From Chara braunii (lineage: Eukaryota > Streptophyta > Charophyceae > Charales > Characeae), in the NCBI GenBank assembly GCA_003427395.1, contig BFEA01000433.1, positions 1,106,758 to 1,129,186 on the forward strand: 22,429 nt of DNA. Reading direction: 5' to 3'. Every line of letters starts with the position of its first letter. Within the stretch, counting starts at the first letter, position 1. Below the pieces are notes generated by a model, which saw nothing but the letters and a program-made list of their open reading frames with translations, made no database searches and had not been told where the DNA came from. A program made the position numbers and the translations under genes. Below, piece after piece: positions 17,501 through 21,952 of the stretch.

Positions 17501-18771
17501 GGCCCAGAGTTAATGGAACAAAAGTCGGGTGTGCGAGAGGTGCCGGAGTAAATGGAATAACCCGTGAAGCAAAGAAGTAAAACACGGGAATGAGGGTGGC
17601 AGAAGCAAGGGCAAAATAGTTGAGGGGCGAGTTGAGTGAGGCTGGGTCGATCTACTAGATGTGAGAGGGTGTAGAGGTGTTACAGGAAAGGGGTGTGTGT
17701 GTAGTGTGGGTTCAAGGCGAGCAAACTAAGAGAGTGGAGAGATCGCCATACGGATGTAAGGTCAAGGCGAACAAACTAAGAGCGGTAAAGGTAACAACAG
17801 ATACCTCTGGTTTCTGGGCAAGACCGGGTTTCGGTGTGGGCCGTGACATACCCCAGTACACGCGATGGCACATTGTGAAGATCTTAAACCACCAGTGCTT
17901 CCTAGAGTCGTGCCCGTGAACGCGCCGGGATTTTAGCAAACGTACGGGCTACTAGGAGCGCGCAAATTCATCCGACTAGAAATGTTTCTACTCTTTTTTT
18001 TTTTTTTCCGTGGCTGATAGCTGGGCCAAGTACTGGTGGTTTAACTGTGATTGAGCGTCCAGCATTGTTGTTTGGTAAGCATGGATGAATTGCAGGTTGT
18101 GTTGCTATTGCTGAAAACCAGGTTGGGCTACACTTGTGCTTGATTAGTTTAAAATTCTCGAAACGTGTTCTGGGTGCAGGGCTTGCCTATGTGCAATGTT
18201 TGCATCGCGAAGAGTTTTGGAAATGAAGGGTGGTGGTGATTGTTGCAAGAAAAAAGAAGAAACATTCTGCTTTCTCCTGTGTCGACATCTGCAGTCTATC
18301 TGTTTATCCTCTATTCTGTTTTCTCCTGTGTCGACATCTGCAGTCTATCTGTTTATCCTCTATTCTGTTGCCCAAGGCAATGGTTTAACAACTTGTCTGC
18401 ATCACTTCATGGCTGTAATAATGTTTTGCTGTGATGTAAAACAGTCCACCGGTTGGTTTGTTTGTCGGTTTTGAGGTTTGTATGCGGAAACTGTTCTCGG
18501 TGTTGCAGCCTCTGGCATGATGCCCCAATCTTCCCCTTTCCTCTTTGAGAAGAGGGGTAATAGCCTCTCTGTCTTTCCAGCATCTGTATTCTGTAATCTG
18601 TATTGTGTATTTTGTGTTCTCTGATTCATGCCAACCTTGAGGCATCATCTTACGAGTGGATTCAATTTTTTTGTGGCTTGTTGTTTCTTCTTGTCTTGAT
18701 TGCAGCATGAGATGACTGATGATGATTGGCGCACCGTGGTGAAGCTAAAGAGAGTCTTTAGTATACAATAA
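3307..18771 (+). CDS. eIF5B: eIF5B, C-terminal half (10 exons, 5'-partial)
   Basis: Ten plus-strand exons join at 3307-3483, 4002-4061, 5813-5899, 7662-7772, 9669-9791, 11420-11503, 11947-12102, 15859-15978, 16867-16986 and 18706-18771. They give 1104 nt, or 367 residues and TAA. eIF5B is the cytosolic GTPase that joins the 60S subunit to the 48S complex after start-codon selection, working with eIF1A. The family is recognised by [11 protein letters not shown] and EGDQIVV (domain II), [16 protein letters not shown] and GPVHKKDVM (domain III), KKDPIVLGV and YGRHFD (domain IV) and a closing VVKLKRVF. The order and length match the last ~370 residues of human eIF5B (about 1220 aa in all). Every junction is GT-AG and phase 0. 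The N-terminal charged region and the G domain are missing because the window starts inside an intron. Bacterial-type organellar IF2 is excluded by the KKDPIVLGV and YGRHFD segments. Confidence 0.96.
3484..4001 (+). other. eIF5B intron A-B with a 94-bp tandem pair
   Basis: The intron is 518 nt. It contains GGGAGTGT.AAG...ATGAAGTGAGT...GAGCAGCAT twice (3646 and 3740, period 94). Both copies end in a (TG)n tract (3707-3732 and 3799-3812). The second runs straight into (AG)15 at 3815-3844. 3540-3600 is G-rich. Confidence 0.8.
4002..4061 (+). CDS. eIF5B: eIF5B exon B: domain II
   Basis: This is a short 60-nt exon (20 codons) reading [20 protein letters not shown]. It matches the family segment with the AAQGIKI strand of domain II. 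The acceptor is TTATCAG at 4001 and the donor is a consensus CCG|GTGAGT. It starts and ends in phase 0, so skipping it would remove 20 residues without a frameshift. Confidence 0.94.
4062..5812 (+). other. eIF5B intron B-C
   Basis: The intron is 1751 nt. An A-rich stretch at 4370-4425 gives a short lysine-rich frame without family resemblance. A 64-bp tandem pair lies at 4927-5051 (TAAATGGTG and CTAGGTGAGATGGGT in both copies). A weaker 62-bp pair lies at 5487-5575 (ATGTG..TG.GAAGACCAAA). I see nothing else in the rest. Confidence 0.75.
5813..5899 (+). CDS. eIF5B: eIF5B exon C: end of domain II
   Basis: This exon is 87 nt (29 codons). It begins [15 protein letters not shown] and ends IKEECMK. 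It corresponds to the A-I-A-G-T-x-L element and the acidic linker that closes domain II and leads to domain III. The acceptor is TTTGTCAG and the donor AAG|GTAGGT. The open frame extends upstream into the intron (AYTFGLCQ), but those codons align with nothing in the family, so the exon starts after the AG at 5812. Confidence 0.94.
5900..7661 (+). other. eIF5B intron C-D with ~300-bp duplication
   Basis: The intron is 1762 nt. TCTGGTTATCTTG.CTGGG occurs near 6169, 6364 and 6467. The stretch TTTC.GCAAGGGAG.CATG.TTGCTTGCACTGAATG occurs near 6260 and 6531. These indicate a tandem duplication of about 270-300 bp plus smaller TATCTCTTTCTATGTA repeats. (CT)17 lies at 6601-6634. The 3' part (6800-7660) has no recognisable feature except the 7388 motif listed separately. 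Confidence 0.75.
7388..7410 (+). repeat. Dispersed motif TTAAACCACCAGTAC, copy 1
   Basis: TTAAACCACCAGTACATGGC at this site recurs at 17884-17900 on the plus strand and at 18028-18044 as its reverse complement. With the minus-strand copy the match extends into GGCCC.AGC. It is probably part of a dispersed element; I cannot identify the family. Confidence 0.55.
7662..7772 (+). CDS. eIF5B: eIF5B exon D: start of domain III
   Basis: This exon is 111 nt (37 codons) and begins [16 protein letters not shown]. It contains the highly conserved [17 protein letters not shown] and ends at TPE. It is the first part of the alpha/beta/alpha domain III, which relays GTP-state changes towards domain IV. The acceptor is GTCAACAG. 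The donor is GAG|GTTTGT, whose +3 T is weaker than most donors here. Confidence 0.95.
8121..8193 (+). pseudogene. tRNA-like sequence with CTA in the anticodon position
   Basis: The 73 nt fit the canonical tRNA layout. The D arm is GTTC-CAAGGGTA-GAAC. The anticodon stem ATTGT/ACCAT has one mismatch and encloses the 7-nt loop CTCTAGA, with T33 and a purine at 37. The variable region has five bases. The T arm AAGGG-TTCGGAT-CCCTT has a perfect stem. The acceptor stem is poor: three inner pairs and one G-T. Positions 8 and 58 are not canonical. The D arm and loop look closest to bacterial or organellar Trp tRNA (CCA), from memory. It is probably a tRNA pseudogene or SINE head. A TTTT at 8184 could stop RNA polymerase III. 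Confidence 0.4.
8246..8262. repeat. TA dinucleotide run
   Basis: This is an alternating AT run of 17 nt. It lies just downstream, on the minus strand, of the tRNA-like head at 8297-8370 and may be its simple-sequence tail. Confidence 0.6.
8297..8370 (-). repeat. tRNA-derived element (SINE-like head), minus strand
   Basis: On the minus strand, GGTTCAAATCC (8318-8308) is a good B box. It sits in a T arm GGGGG-TTCAAAT-CCCTC. TGGGGCTGTCGG (8363-8352) matches 10 of 12 positions of the A-box consensus. The 45-nt A-to-B distance is tRNA-like. The acceptor ends do not pair and the loop lacks T33, so it is not a working tRNA. Downstream on this strand a ~35-nt unrelated stretch leads into a TA run (8262-8246). 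That would suit the tail of a short SINE. Confidence 0.45.
8941..9180. repeat. GGTTTGGCTTTATGGGG repeat block with internal hairpins
   Basis: GTTTGGCTT.ATGGG begins near 8942, 8988, 9053 and 9136. GGATGCTGGGAGCATTACCC follows or precedes it near 8967 and 9115. Several copies contain GGTTTGG...CCAAACC arms about 12 nt apart, so each can form a small hairpin. No frame is conserved. Confidence 0.75.
9669..9791 (+). CDS. eIF5B: eIF5B exon E: domain III
   Basis: This exon is 123 nt (41 codons). It begins [19 protein letters not shown], followed by a K-rich turn (RKKKEYA) and [16 protein letters not shown] and AFDVK are family signatures of domain III. The acceptor is TGTGGCAG and the donor AAG|GTGAGG. 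Read-through into the intron stops after five codons. Confidence 0.96.
10063..10350. repeat. ~200-bp AT-rich repeat pair containing AAAGATGGCGGTGTC
   Basis: GCCAAAAAAA.ATTAAAAATCG.CAAAGATGGCGGTGTC occurs at 10108-10146 and 10309-10347. Similar upstream flanks are TAAATTTT.A.G.CATT. The later sequence at 10430-10480 and 10845-10915 (TTTG.TAAAGAATT...GTGA) resembles itself again, suggesting one decayed repeat family. Confidence 0.65.
10560..10650. repeat. GTTCGG-rich palindrome cluster
   Basis: GCGTTCGGCC (10560-10569) and GGCCGAACGC (10575-10584) form a perfect 10-bp inverted repeat with a 5-nt spacer. It is followed by three more GTTCGGG or CGTTCGG units and a closing CCCGAACG. The block is very GC-rich inside an AT-rich intron. 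Confidence 0.8.
11143..11232. repeat. Polypyrimidine tract joined to polypurine tract
   Basis: A C/T-only-like stretch (11143-11190) runs directly into an A/G stretch (11192-11232). It can fold back weakly and is low complexity. It is not coding. Confidence 0.7.
11420..11503 (+). CDS. eIF5B: eIF5B exon F: end of domain III
   Basis: This exon is 84 nt (28 codons). It begins [17 protein letters not shown] and ends IIYHLFDQ. It covers the last helix-strand unit of domain III and the IIYHLFD that starts the long linker helix to domain IV. The acceptor is TGTCCCCAG. The donor is CAG|GTCTGC, the least consensus-like in the gene. It is supported by conserved sequence on both sides. Confidence 0.95.
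11504..11946 (+). other. eIF5B intron F-G with (ATG)n
   Basis: The intron is 443 nt, the shortest in the window. A trinucleotide run (ATG)11 lies at 11850-11882, preceded by GGTGGTGG. Its minus translation is poly-histidine and is not taken as a gene. The acceptor is CACTGCAG. Confidence 0.85.
11947..12102 (+). CDS. eIF5B: eIF5B exon G: linker helix and start of domain IV
   Basis: This exon is 156 nt (52 codons). It begins [19 protein letters not shown], a charged helical stretch matching the long rigid helix between domains III and IV. It then enters domain IV with [24 protein letters not shown] and GIVK. Domain IV is the barrel that contacts the acceptor end of initiator tRNA. The acceptor is CACTGCAG and the donor AAG|GTTGGT. 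Confidence 0.95.
12187..12230. repeat. 23-bp tandem pair
   Basis: AATGGCATGAGATGAATCTC occurs at 12187 and 12210, as a direct exact repeat with a 23-bp period. The second copy is 2 bp short. Confidence 0.9.
12262..12350. repeat. ~49-bp tandem pair
   Basis: Both copies share CCGA.AACAGA..GGTCT.TCTGACTGTT.GATATTTTTT. Confidence 0.75.
12782..12819 (+). other. Perfect 7-bp hairpin followed by T run
   Basis: CCCTGCC (12782-12788) and GGCAGGG (12797-12803) form a stem with an 8-nt loop, followed by a T10 run at 12810-12819. It looks like a terminator, but inside a eukaryotic intron this is probably chance. Confidence 0.3.
12977..13078. repeat. Duplicated A-rich blocks
   Basis: A-runs alternate with GGAAAGGGGGAGATTAAAAA, which occurs twice (near 13009 and 13046). 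This is a simple-sequence expansion. Confidence 0.8.
13194..13673 (+). CDS. Unassigned open frame, proline-rich start, Ser-rich repeats
   Basis: A 159-codon frame starts at ATG 13194 and ends at TGA. The first ~40 residues are proline-rich ([16 protein letters not shown], then GATGACW), which is somewhat like a retrotransposon gag linker before a zinc knuckle. No CX2C knuckle follows. The middle is a 14-residue repeat ([14 protein letters not shown] type) from the 42-bp DNA repeat. The end is hydrophobic. It lies inside an intron in the host gene's sense. It may be a decayed element fragment or chance; I do not recognise a function. Confidence 0.2.
   Translation: MFNMPMPVPVPNFQYVPLAPLPGPGERPQVPPGATGACWKVAPLRLRCSLSLPKMRTWLCSSSSSSSYSCSSGHPTSSSSSYSCSSGHPTSSSSSSYSCSSGHPTLHRLALPPHPRVLCVAVFPFFYSSFCICFLFLFCQFQRVHPREKLVPTSPSSEW
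13380..13509. repeat. Three 42/45-bp tandem units
   Basis: TCCTCCTCCTCGTCTTACTC begins units at 13380, 13422 and 13467. The second unit is 3 bp longer. All length differences are multiples of three and the plus frame stays open. The strand is pyrimidine-rich. Confidence 0.9.
13504..13860 (-). CDS. Possible nested minus-strand ORF, acidic unknown protein
   Basis: This 118-codon frame runs from ATG at 13860 to a stop at 13504. It starts [19 protein letters not shown], then an acidic low-complexity region (residues ~20-47, e.g. [12 protein letters not shown]), then a less biased part with [18 protein letters not shown]. It is predicted cytosolic or nuclear; no domain is recognised. GTTATATAAC at 13891-13900 gives a TATA-like site 31 bp before the ATG, which would leave an almost absent 5' UTR. 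It could be a nested gene, a fragment of a mobile element or chance. An intron at its 3' part is possible. Confidence 0.3.
   Translation of the reverse strand: MSQSQDVSTMMRARARRGGEDSEDDKGGRNVEDEEEEDVEHAKEDKDTEVPIVAGGTVRRSLLTIQRMEKLEQAFPVGEPSEIDKIKIENIYKKNYKRMGKQQHIAPVGGEGEQAGEE
13992..14168. repeat. Exact 88-bp duplication around a single N (14080)
   Basis: 13992-14079 and 14081-14168 are identical, from TCAGTGGTCTCTCGACCTGG to GGACCAATG. One N lies between them. As at 1347, this is best read as unmerged contig ends. Any frame crossing it is unreliable. Confidence 0.85.
14186..14229. repeat. Inverted repeat GGCTCCCTA/TAGGGAGCC
   Basis: GGCTCCCTA (14186-14194) and TAGGGAGCC (14221-14229) are perfect 9-bp arms with a 26-nt loop. 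CTCCCTAGGGTGGAT is also tandemly repeated at 14169 and 14188. A related GCTCCCCAGAATGGATATGG and AAGGACCTG segment is at 12944-12984, so the two sites may mark copies of one element. Confidence 0.6.
14527..14594. repeat. Compound (TG)14...(AG)17 microsatellite
   Basis: (TG)n at 14527-14554, then AGGGAA, then (AG)n at 14561-14594. The same TG-then-AG order occurs at 3799-3844. Confidence 0.95.
15421..15508. repeat. 44-bp tandem pair
   Basis: GCCGTC.GTGAGAGATGCGGC followed by CTAACTGTACTGAATGTGTG and AGT occurs at 15421 and 15465, with a single base difference. A recent duplication. Confidence 0.95.
15624..15693. repeat. A-rich tract flanked by 12-bp direct repeats
   Basis: AAGTTACATCGT occurs at 15624-15635 and 15682-15693, with a 46-nt A/G tract between. 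This is the pattern left by a target-site duplication around a poly-A insertion, although replication slippage is also possible. Confidence 0.6.
15859..15978 (+). CDS. eIF5B: eIF5B exon H: domain IV
   Basis: This exon is 120 nt (40 codons). It begins [18 protein letters not shown], then SIEVNHK, and closes [10 protein letters not shown]. It covers the central strands of barrel domain IV. The acceptor is GTGTGTATAG, preceded by a short GT run, and the donor is AAG|GTGGGT. It follows the longest complete intron of the window (3756 nt). Confidence 0.95.
15979..16866 (+). other. eIF5B intron H-I with 84-bp pair and open frames
   Basis: The intron is 888 nt. An 84-bp tandem pair (15996-16079, 16080-16163) starts 18 nt after the donor. 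Both copies hold GGTCTGTGGGCATTTAAAAA and TCTGTAGCCGTGTG. Two open frames follow, 16247-16462 and 16472-16837. Neither matches eIF5B. Confidence 0.85.
16247..16462 (+). other. Unassigned open frame in intron H-I
   Basis: A 71-codon stop-to-stop frame reads [20 protein letters not shown] near its start, then [19 protein letters not shown] and a helix-like [17 protein letters not shown] before TAA. It has no ATG. The composition is that of a folded protein rather than repeat translation. An AG at 16256-16257 could act as acceptor, but joining exon H to it in phase 0 meets a stop at once. It may be a captured exon of another gene. Confidence 0.3.
16867..16986 (+). CDS. eIF5B: eIF5B exon I: domain IV
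   Basis: This exon is 120 nt (40 codons). It begins [18 protein letters not shown] and continues [19 protein letters not shown]. The YGRHFD and the ISR.SID helix are typical of the end of domain IV in eukaryotic and archaeal IF5B and separate it from bacterial IF2. The acceptor is TGGTGCAG and the donor AAG|GTATGC. Confidence 0.95.
17165..17577. repeat. 138-bp repeat built from ~45-bp subunits
   Basis: GGGAGCGAGAGAGGGGCTGG begins units at 17310 and 17448. Each unit has three related subunits: GAGAGAGG..., TAAATGGAA or TTAA.GGAAC, and AAGTC. Upstream, GAGAGAGCCAGGGGT.GAAA occurs at about 17177 and 17270, 93 bp apart. The minus frame stays open through it but is low complexity. Confidence 0.85.
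17709..17782. repeat. 51-bp tandem pair
   Basis: GGTTCAAGGCGAGCAAACTA at 17709 and GGTCAAGGCGAACAAACTAA at 17760 both end in AAGAG. Confidence 0.8.
17884..18044. repeat. 17-bp inverted repeat pair (dispersed motif copies 2 and 3)
   Basis: TTAAACCACCAGTGCTT (17884-17900) and AAGTACTGGTGGTTTAA (18028-18044) are inverted copies differing at one base, 127 bp apart, with a T run (17997-18008) between them. The layout is like a 161-bp MITE, but no clear target-site duplication is visible. Confidence 0.55.
18271..18368. repeat. 49-bp exact tandem pair
   Basis: TTTCTCCTGTGTCGACATCT begins at 18271 and 18320. The units continue identically through TGCAGTCTATCTG and TTATCCTCTATTCTG. Confidence 0.95.
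18706..18771 (+). CDS. eIF5B: eIF5B terminal exon J and stop
   Basis: This is the terminal coding exon, with 21 codons plus TAA at 18769-18771. It begins [18 protein letters not shown] and ends SIQ. This C-terminal helix matches the tail that in other eukaryotes binds the C-terminus of eIF1A. The acceptor is GATTGCAG, after a T-rich tract with TTGTTTCTTCTTGTC. The stop position fits the family length. Confidence 0.95.
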   Translation, partial: HEMTDDDWRTVVKLKRVFSIQ

Positions 18772-18776
18772 ATAAA
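18767..18776 (+). promoter_or_regulatory. Overlapping AATAAA hexamers at the eIF5B stop
   Basis: AATAAA occurs at 18767-18772, overlapping the TAA stop, and again at 18771-18776. These match the canonical near-upstream polyadenylation element. If used, the 3' UTR would be only about 15-30 nt. Green plants and algae tolerate many signal variants, so the real site may be further downstream. Confidence 0.3.
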
Positions 18777-18896
18777 AGCTTTGGCCACAGTTGTGCAGCG
18801 TGGTGGACTGGCAGCAGCAGAACTCAGCGCAGATCTGAGCTCTGCTGCCCTTTGTTGTGACTGTTTTGGAAGTTTGAGCTCATATGTCCGTGAGAC

Positions 18897-19016
18897 GTTG
18901 AGGGACACTTCGAGGTGAGATCCGAGGAGGTGGACGTGGAAGGTTTGTTGCTGCCAGTTGAGGGACTTTGAGTTGAGATATGAGGAGGTGGACGTGGATT
19001 GTTTTGTTGATTGCTT
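18897..19016. repeat. 60-bp tandem pair
   Basis: GTTGAGGGACACTT at 18897 and GTTGAGGGACTTTG at 18957. Both continue GAGGAGGTGGACGTGGA and end in a TTTGTTG. Confidence 0.85.
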
Positions 19017-19307
19017 AGCTGTGTCATCTTTGTTTGTCGTTAGAGGTTCCTTGCTGCGGAGAGGGAGGCCAGTTGGCAAAGTTTGATGCTCCAGGCATAT
19101 TAAGGTAACGGGCGCGATAGTTTTTTTTACATAGGATCCCATTGTGTGTTGGTACTGGTTACGTGGAAGGCTACGTGAAATCCACAGCCATTTAGAAGAG
19201 TATAATTTGCTCGAATGCGTGCAGACAAATCCTTCCTGCCTTGCCTTCGTCCCCCATGGCTGGCTCGTGGCCCTTCCTTCCCTGCCATCATGTCCGTGAT
19301 GTTGTTT

Positions 19308-19802
19308 CTCTCTTTCGAGGTTGTTTCAAGCATGGAGAAGGGTTGATTGATGACTTTGTGCTTTGTCCTTGATTGATTGATGAAGGTTTCTGTGGTATCC
19401 TGTCTTTTCAATCATGAGTTCTTCATGTGGGCCATCGTTTTCTGCTGTTCCCTGTCCGGCTCCGTTGTCAGTCCTTCTGCGATAGGCAGCAATTCATGTT
19501 TCTCTCTTTCGAGGCTTGTTTCAGGCATAAAGAAGGGGCGTTCCTTGGCTTTGTGCCATCTTCGTTGATGGCTTCTTCGTCGTCCTCTCTTCTCAATCAT
19601 TAATTGTTCAAGTGGCCCATCTTTTTCGTGTGTTCCCTGTCCGTGTCTCTTGTCAGTTCCTCTGCGATGGGCAGCAATGAGCCCAGTTGGGTGTGTGCTT
19701 CGTATTCGTCCTCTCGTCTCAATCATCCGTTCTTCAGGTCGGCCATCATTTTTTTCAATTCCCCGTCTGTCTCCTTTCAGTTGTTCTCCAATTGGTAGCA
19801 AT
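19308..19802. repeat. Decayed tandem repeat of about 190 bp
   Basis: TTTCTCTCTTTCGAGG begins units near 19307 and 19498. TCAATCAT recurs at 19408, 19593 and 19719, and GCAGCAAT or GTAGCAAT closes units near 19483, 19670 and 19794. The third unit lacks about 60 bp. The minus frame 19801-19412 is open for 129 codons with repeated LLPI.E.L and MIE.RGR segments, very rich in R, E and K. Confidence 0.8.
19412..19801 (-). CDS. Open frame made of the tandem repeat, charged protein
   Basis: 129 codons run from ATG 19801 to a stop at 19412. The content follows the DNA repeat: LLPIAE or MLPIGEQ, then RMIETRGRIR or LMIEKRGRRR, and MPETSLEREKHE. The sequence is highly charged, with no domain or signal peptide. 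A TATATAG-like sequence lies only ~20 bp upstream. It is probably a by-product of the repeat; a short repeat protein cannot be excluded. Confidence 0.15.
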   Translation of the reverse strand: MLPIGEQLKGDRRGIEKNDGRPEERMIETRGRIRSTHPTGLIAAHRRGTDKRHGQGTHEKDGPLEQLMIEKRGRRRSHQRRWHKAKERPFFMPETSLEREKHELLPIAEGLTTEPDREQQKTMAHMKNS

Positions 19803-19822
19803 GTGTCCTGTTGGGTGTGATC

Positions 19823-19832
19823 TATATAAATA
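19823..19832 (+). promoter_or_regulatory. TATA-box-like sequence TATATAAATA
   Basis: This is a close match to the plant TATA consensus on the plus strand, in non-coding sequence 1.05 kb after the eIF5B stop. The only frame downstream is the weak 20099-20356 candidate. Confidence 0.25.
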
Positions 19833-21120
19833 GGATGTCCGTTTTGACTTCGGTCTCGTGTCTGGAAGGTGCTCTGCTCCTCTGGAGATGAGATGGTCGT
19901 TTGGCATAATGATGTGTTTCACAACAAAGTTCATTTTGTGTTGTCAGGAGATGAGACGGTCGTTATGTTTGATGGCATAGAAAACTGAATGGTGCAGCAA
20001 TGTCAATTGAAAATTCATTTCGCTCTCTGAGATGCGATGCTTTTGACCGTCCGTCAAATTGTAAAATGGACCACGGTTGACGCTTCACAGACGTCAGTAT
20101 GCTTAGAGGAGAGGACGGGTTACATATTTGGCGTTGGAGCACACTCGACGACTCGACGACGAGGCATATTAGATGGACCTCAATGGCAGGTAGATTACCG
20201 TTGTCTTGTGTTTTCTTCTTTTTCTCCTTGTTTGGGAATACAGCGTATGTAAAGTGTGCGAGTGGGCGTGGTGCCGGATCGAGTGCTGGGGGAGTGCTGC
20301 TTTTTGGTATCTCGTCTGTTTTGGCCACGGCGTTCTTATTCATTGTAATAGAGTAGTGATTGCATGTGGTCCACGAAAGGAGTTTGTAGAACTGAGGGGG
20401 GGGGGGGGGGTATCTTGACAAACAAAATCATTTGCTTTTATGTAATGGAAAAGAGATTGGATATTCTTCTTGTAGTTTCTTGAGAAAGGAAGACGGAATG
20501 AAAGTAGGTTGAAGGAACAACATATGATCTCCGAATGATATTTCTGAGATAATTTCTCCCTTTCCAGTTTCACTGATTTATGTGCGACGCCATGCCAACT
20601 CCCTTCTGTATCGTGCCAATTTTGAGGGATGTCCCGAAGGTGTTTTTATTGATGTATTGAATCCTTCTGTGCCGTTCTTGTTTCAACTTCCTTCTGTAGC
20701 ATTCTTGTTTCAACTTCAAATGGATTTCTGGAAGGACTCTTTTCCTTGTCTTGTTTTCAGTTTTCCGTTGAAAGCAAAAGCGAAAACGATATAGGTGAGA
20801 GGGATCTCTATAAATCCTGTCGGGATCTCTAGGTTACACTTCCCTCCCTATGTAGTTTCAAGTGTCATCTGTTCGATGCGAAGCATTGAAATGACCGACA
20901 CTTTCACATAAAAGATTTGGCTGAGAAGTTAAAAAGAGAATGCTGGATGCGTTGTATTTGTGTTCTGAATTGTGTTAAGCAACGGATCGAACCGTCGGAC
21001 AGTATGTCAAGACCGCATGGGAGAAGCATCCGGCAAGTGTACACTTTTAAAACTTGTGGACTTGGTCATGGTGGAGCCTGGCGGCGGAAGTGTGAACGCG
21101 GTTATGGACAATAGAAATGT

Positions 21121-21250
21121 AGTCATGTCAATCAACTTGTAATTGAGTTCTCGGACGGAAAAAAAAAAAAAGAAAGTCGTATTAAACGAATCGAAAAAAA
21201 GATAAGATTTTGTTCCTTGTAGCCACGTCAATCAACATGTAATTGAGCTC
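21121..21250. repeat. 98-bp-spaced repeat pair around a poly-A
   Basis: GTCAATCAACTTGTAATTGA near 21126 and GTCAATCAACATGTAATTGA near 21224, both followed by G.TCT. A13 and other A-rich sequence lies between them. Confidence 0.75.
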
Positions 21251-21837
21251 TGAGTCCTCCCCTGCCGGATACCTGGGCGTGACGTCCTGGGGTACCCGGT
21301 CGTGTGGAAAAAAAAGAAATAGTTTTTCTATTTATATTTTTCTGCGCTCTCCCAGAAGACCCCAAATCCGGCTCATTTCTCTTTTTTGCCAGTTGGCTGT
21401 TGGGGGGGTGGGTGTGGGCGGGGGGGGGGAGGGTTTATAAACTGGTTTGAAAGGGGCTAAAGGGGTTTAAAGGTGGGTGCCCTAGTGTGACTCTGTTATT
21501 TTCTTTTTTATCTCCAATTCTGTGAGTAGTTTTAATATGACCCTTAGCCAAAAGTTGATTGTAGTGCAATTCCACACCCTTCTTTTTTTTTTTCTTTTTT
21601 TTTTGGTGCTGGGGCTGCCTGGAACCCTGCACAGGGGTCATGGCCGGGCCTGTACCTGGGCATAAGTTGGGTGCCCGGGCACCTGAAAAACAGCCTAGGG
21701 ACGTATGGAAAAAAGGCACAGTTTTATTTCTTCAAGTTTTTGTTGTTGTGGGATATGGGCCGGGACTCCGGGTGGTGCAGTTGCCAGTCCAGCCGTCCCG
21801 GGCAGGTCCTATAAATTATTTGGTGAATACTCGTTTA

Positions 21838-21952
21838 TAGGTAAAAGCCAGCTCTGCGATGTATAGCTTGGTTTATAGCTTGGTTTTTAATCGTTTTGTG
21901 CAGTTAGGTAAAAGCCAAGCTCTGCACAAAATAATTTGAAGGACTATACATC
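21838..21952. repeat. Nested inverted repeats (foldback)
   Basis: GATGTATAG (21858-21866) pairs with CTATACATC (21944-21952), and TTTTGTGCAG (21894-21903) with CTGCACAAAA (21922-21931), both perfectly. A direct pair TAGGTAAAAGCC.AGCTCTGC also occurs at 21838 and 21906. Confidence 0.75.

Larger units (their letters stand above)
16987..18705 (+). other. eIF5B intron I-J with several tandem repeats
   Basis: The intron is 1719 nt. It contains the 138-bp higher-order repeat (17165-17577), a 51-bp pair (17709-17782), an inverted TTAAACCACCAGT pair (17884-18044) and a 49-bp exact pair (18271-18368). 18370-18705 shows nothing except a T-rich acceptor tract. Confidence 0.8.

Noticed and set aside
17309-17577. 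CRISPR-like array
   Set aside because: Units are contiguous and diverged, with no unique spacers, and the genome is eukaryotic.
18645-19142. 165-codon minus frame
   Set aside because: Antisense to the terminal exon and 3' flank, low complexity, with a tandem repeat inside.
19963-20421. 152-codon minus frame beginning with a proline run
   Set aside because: The proline run is the G13 tract read in reverse. The rest shows no family resemblance and competes with other frames.
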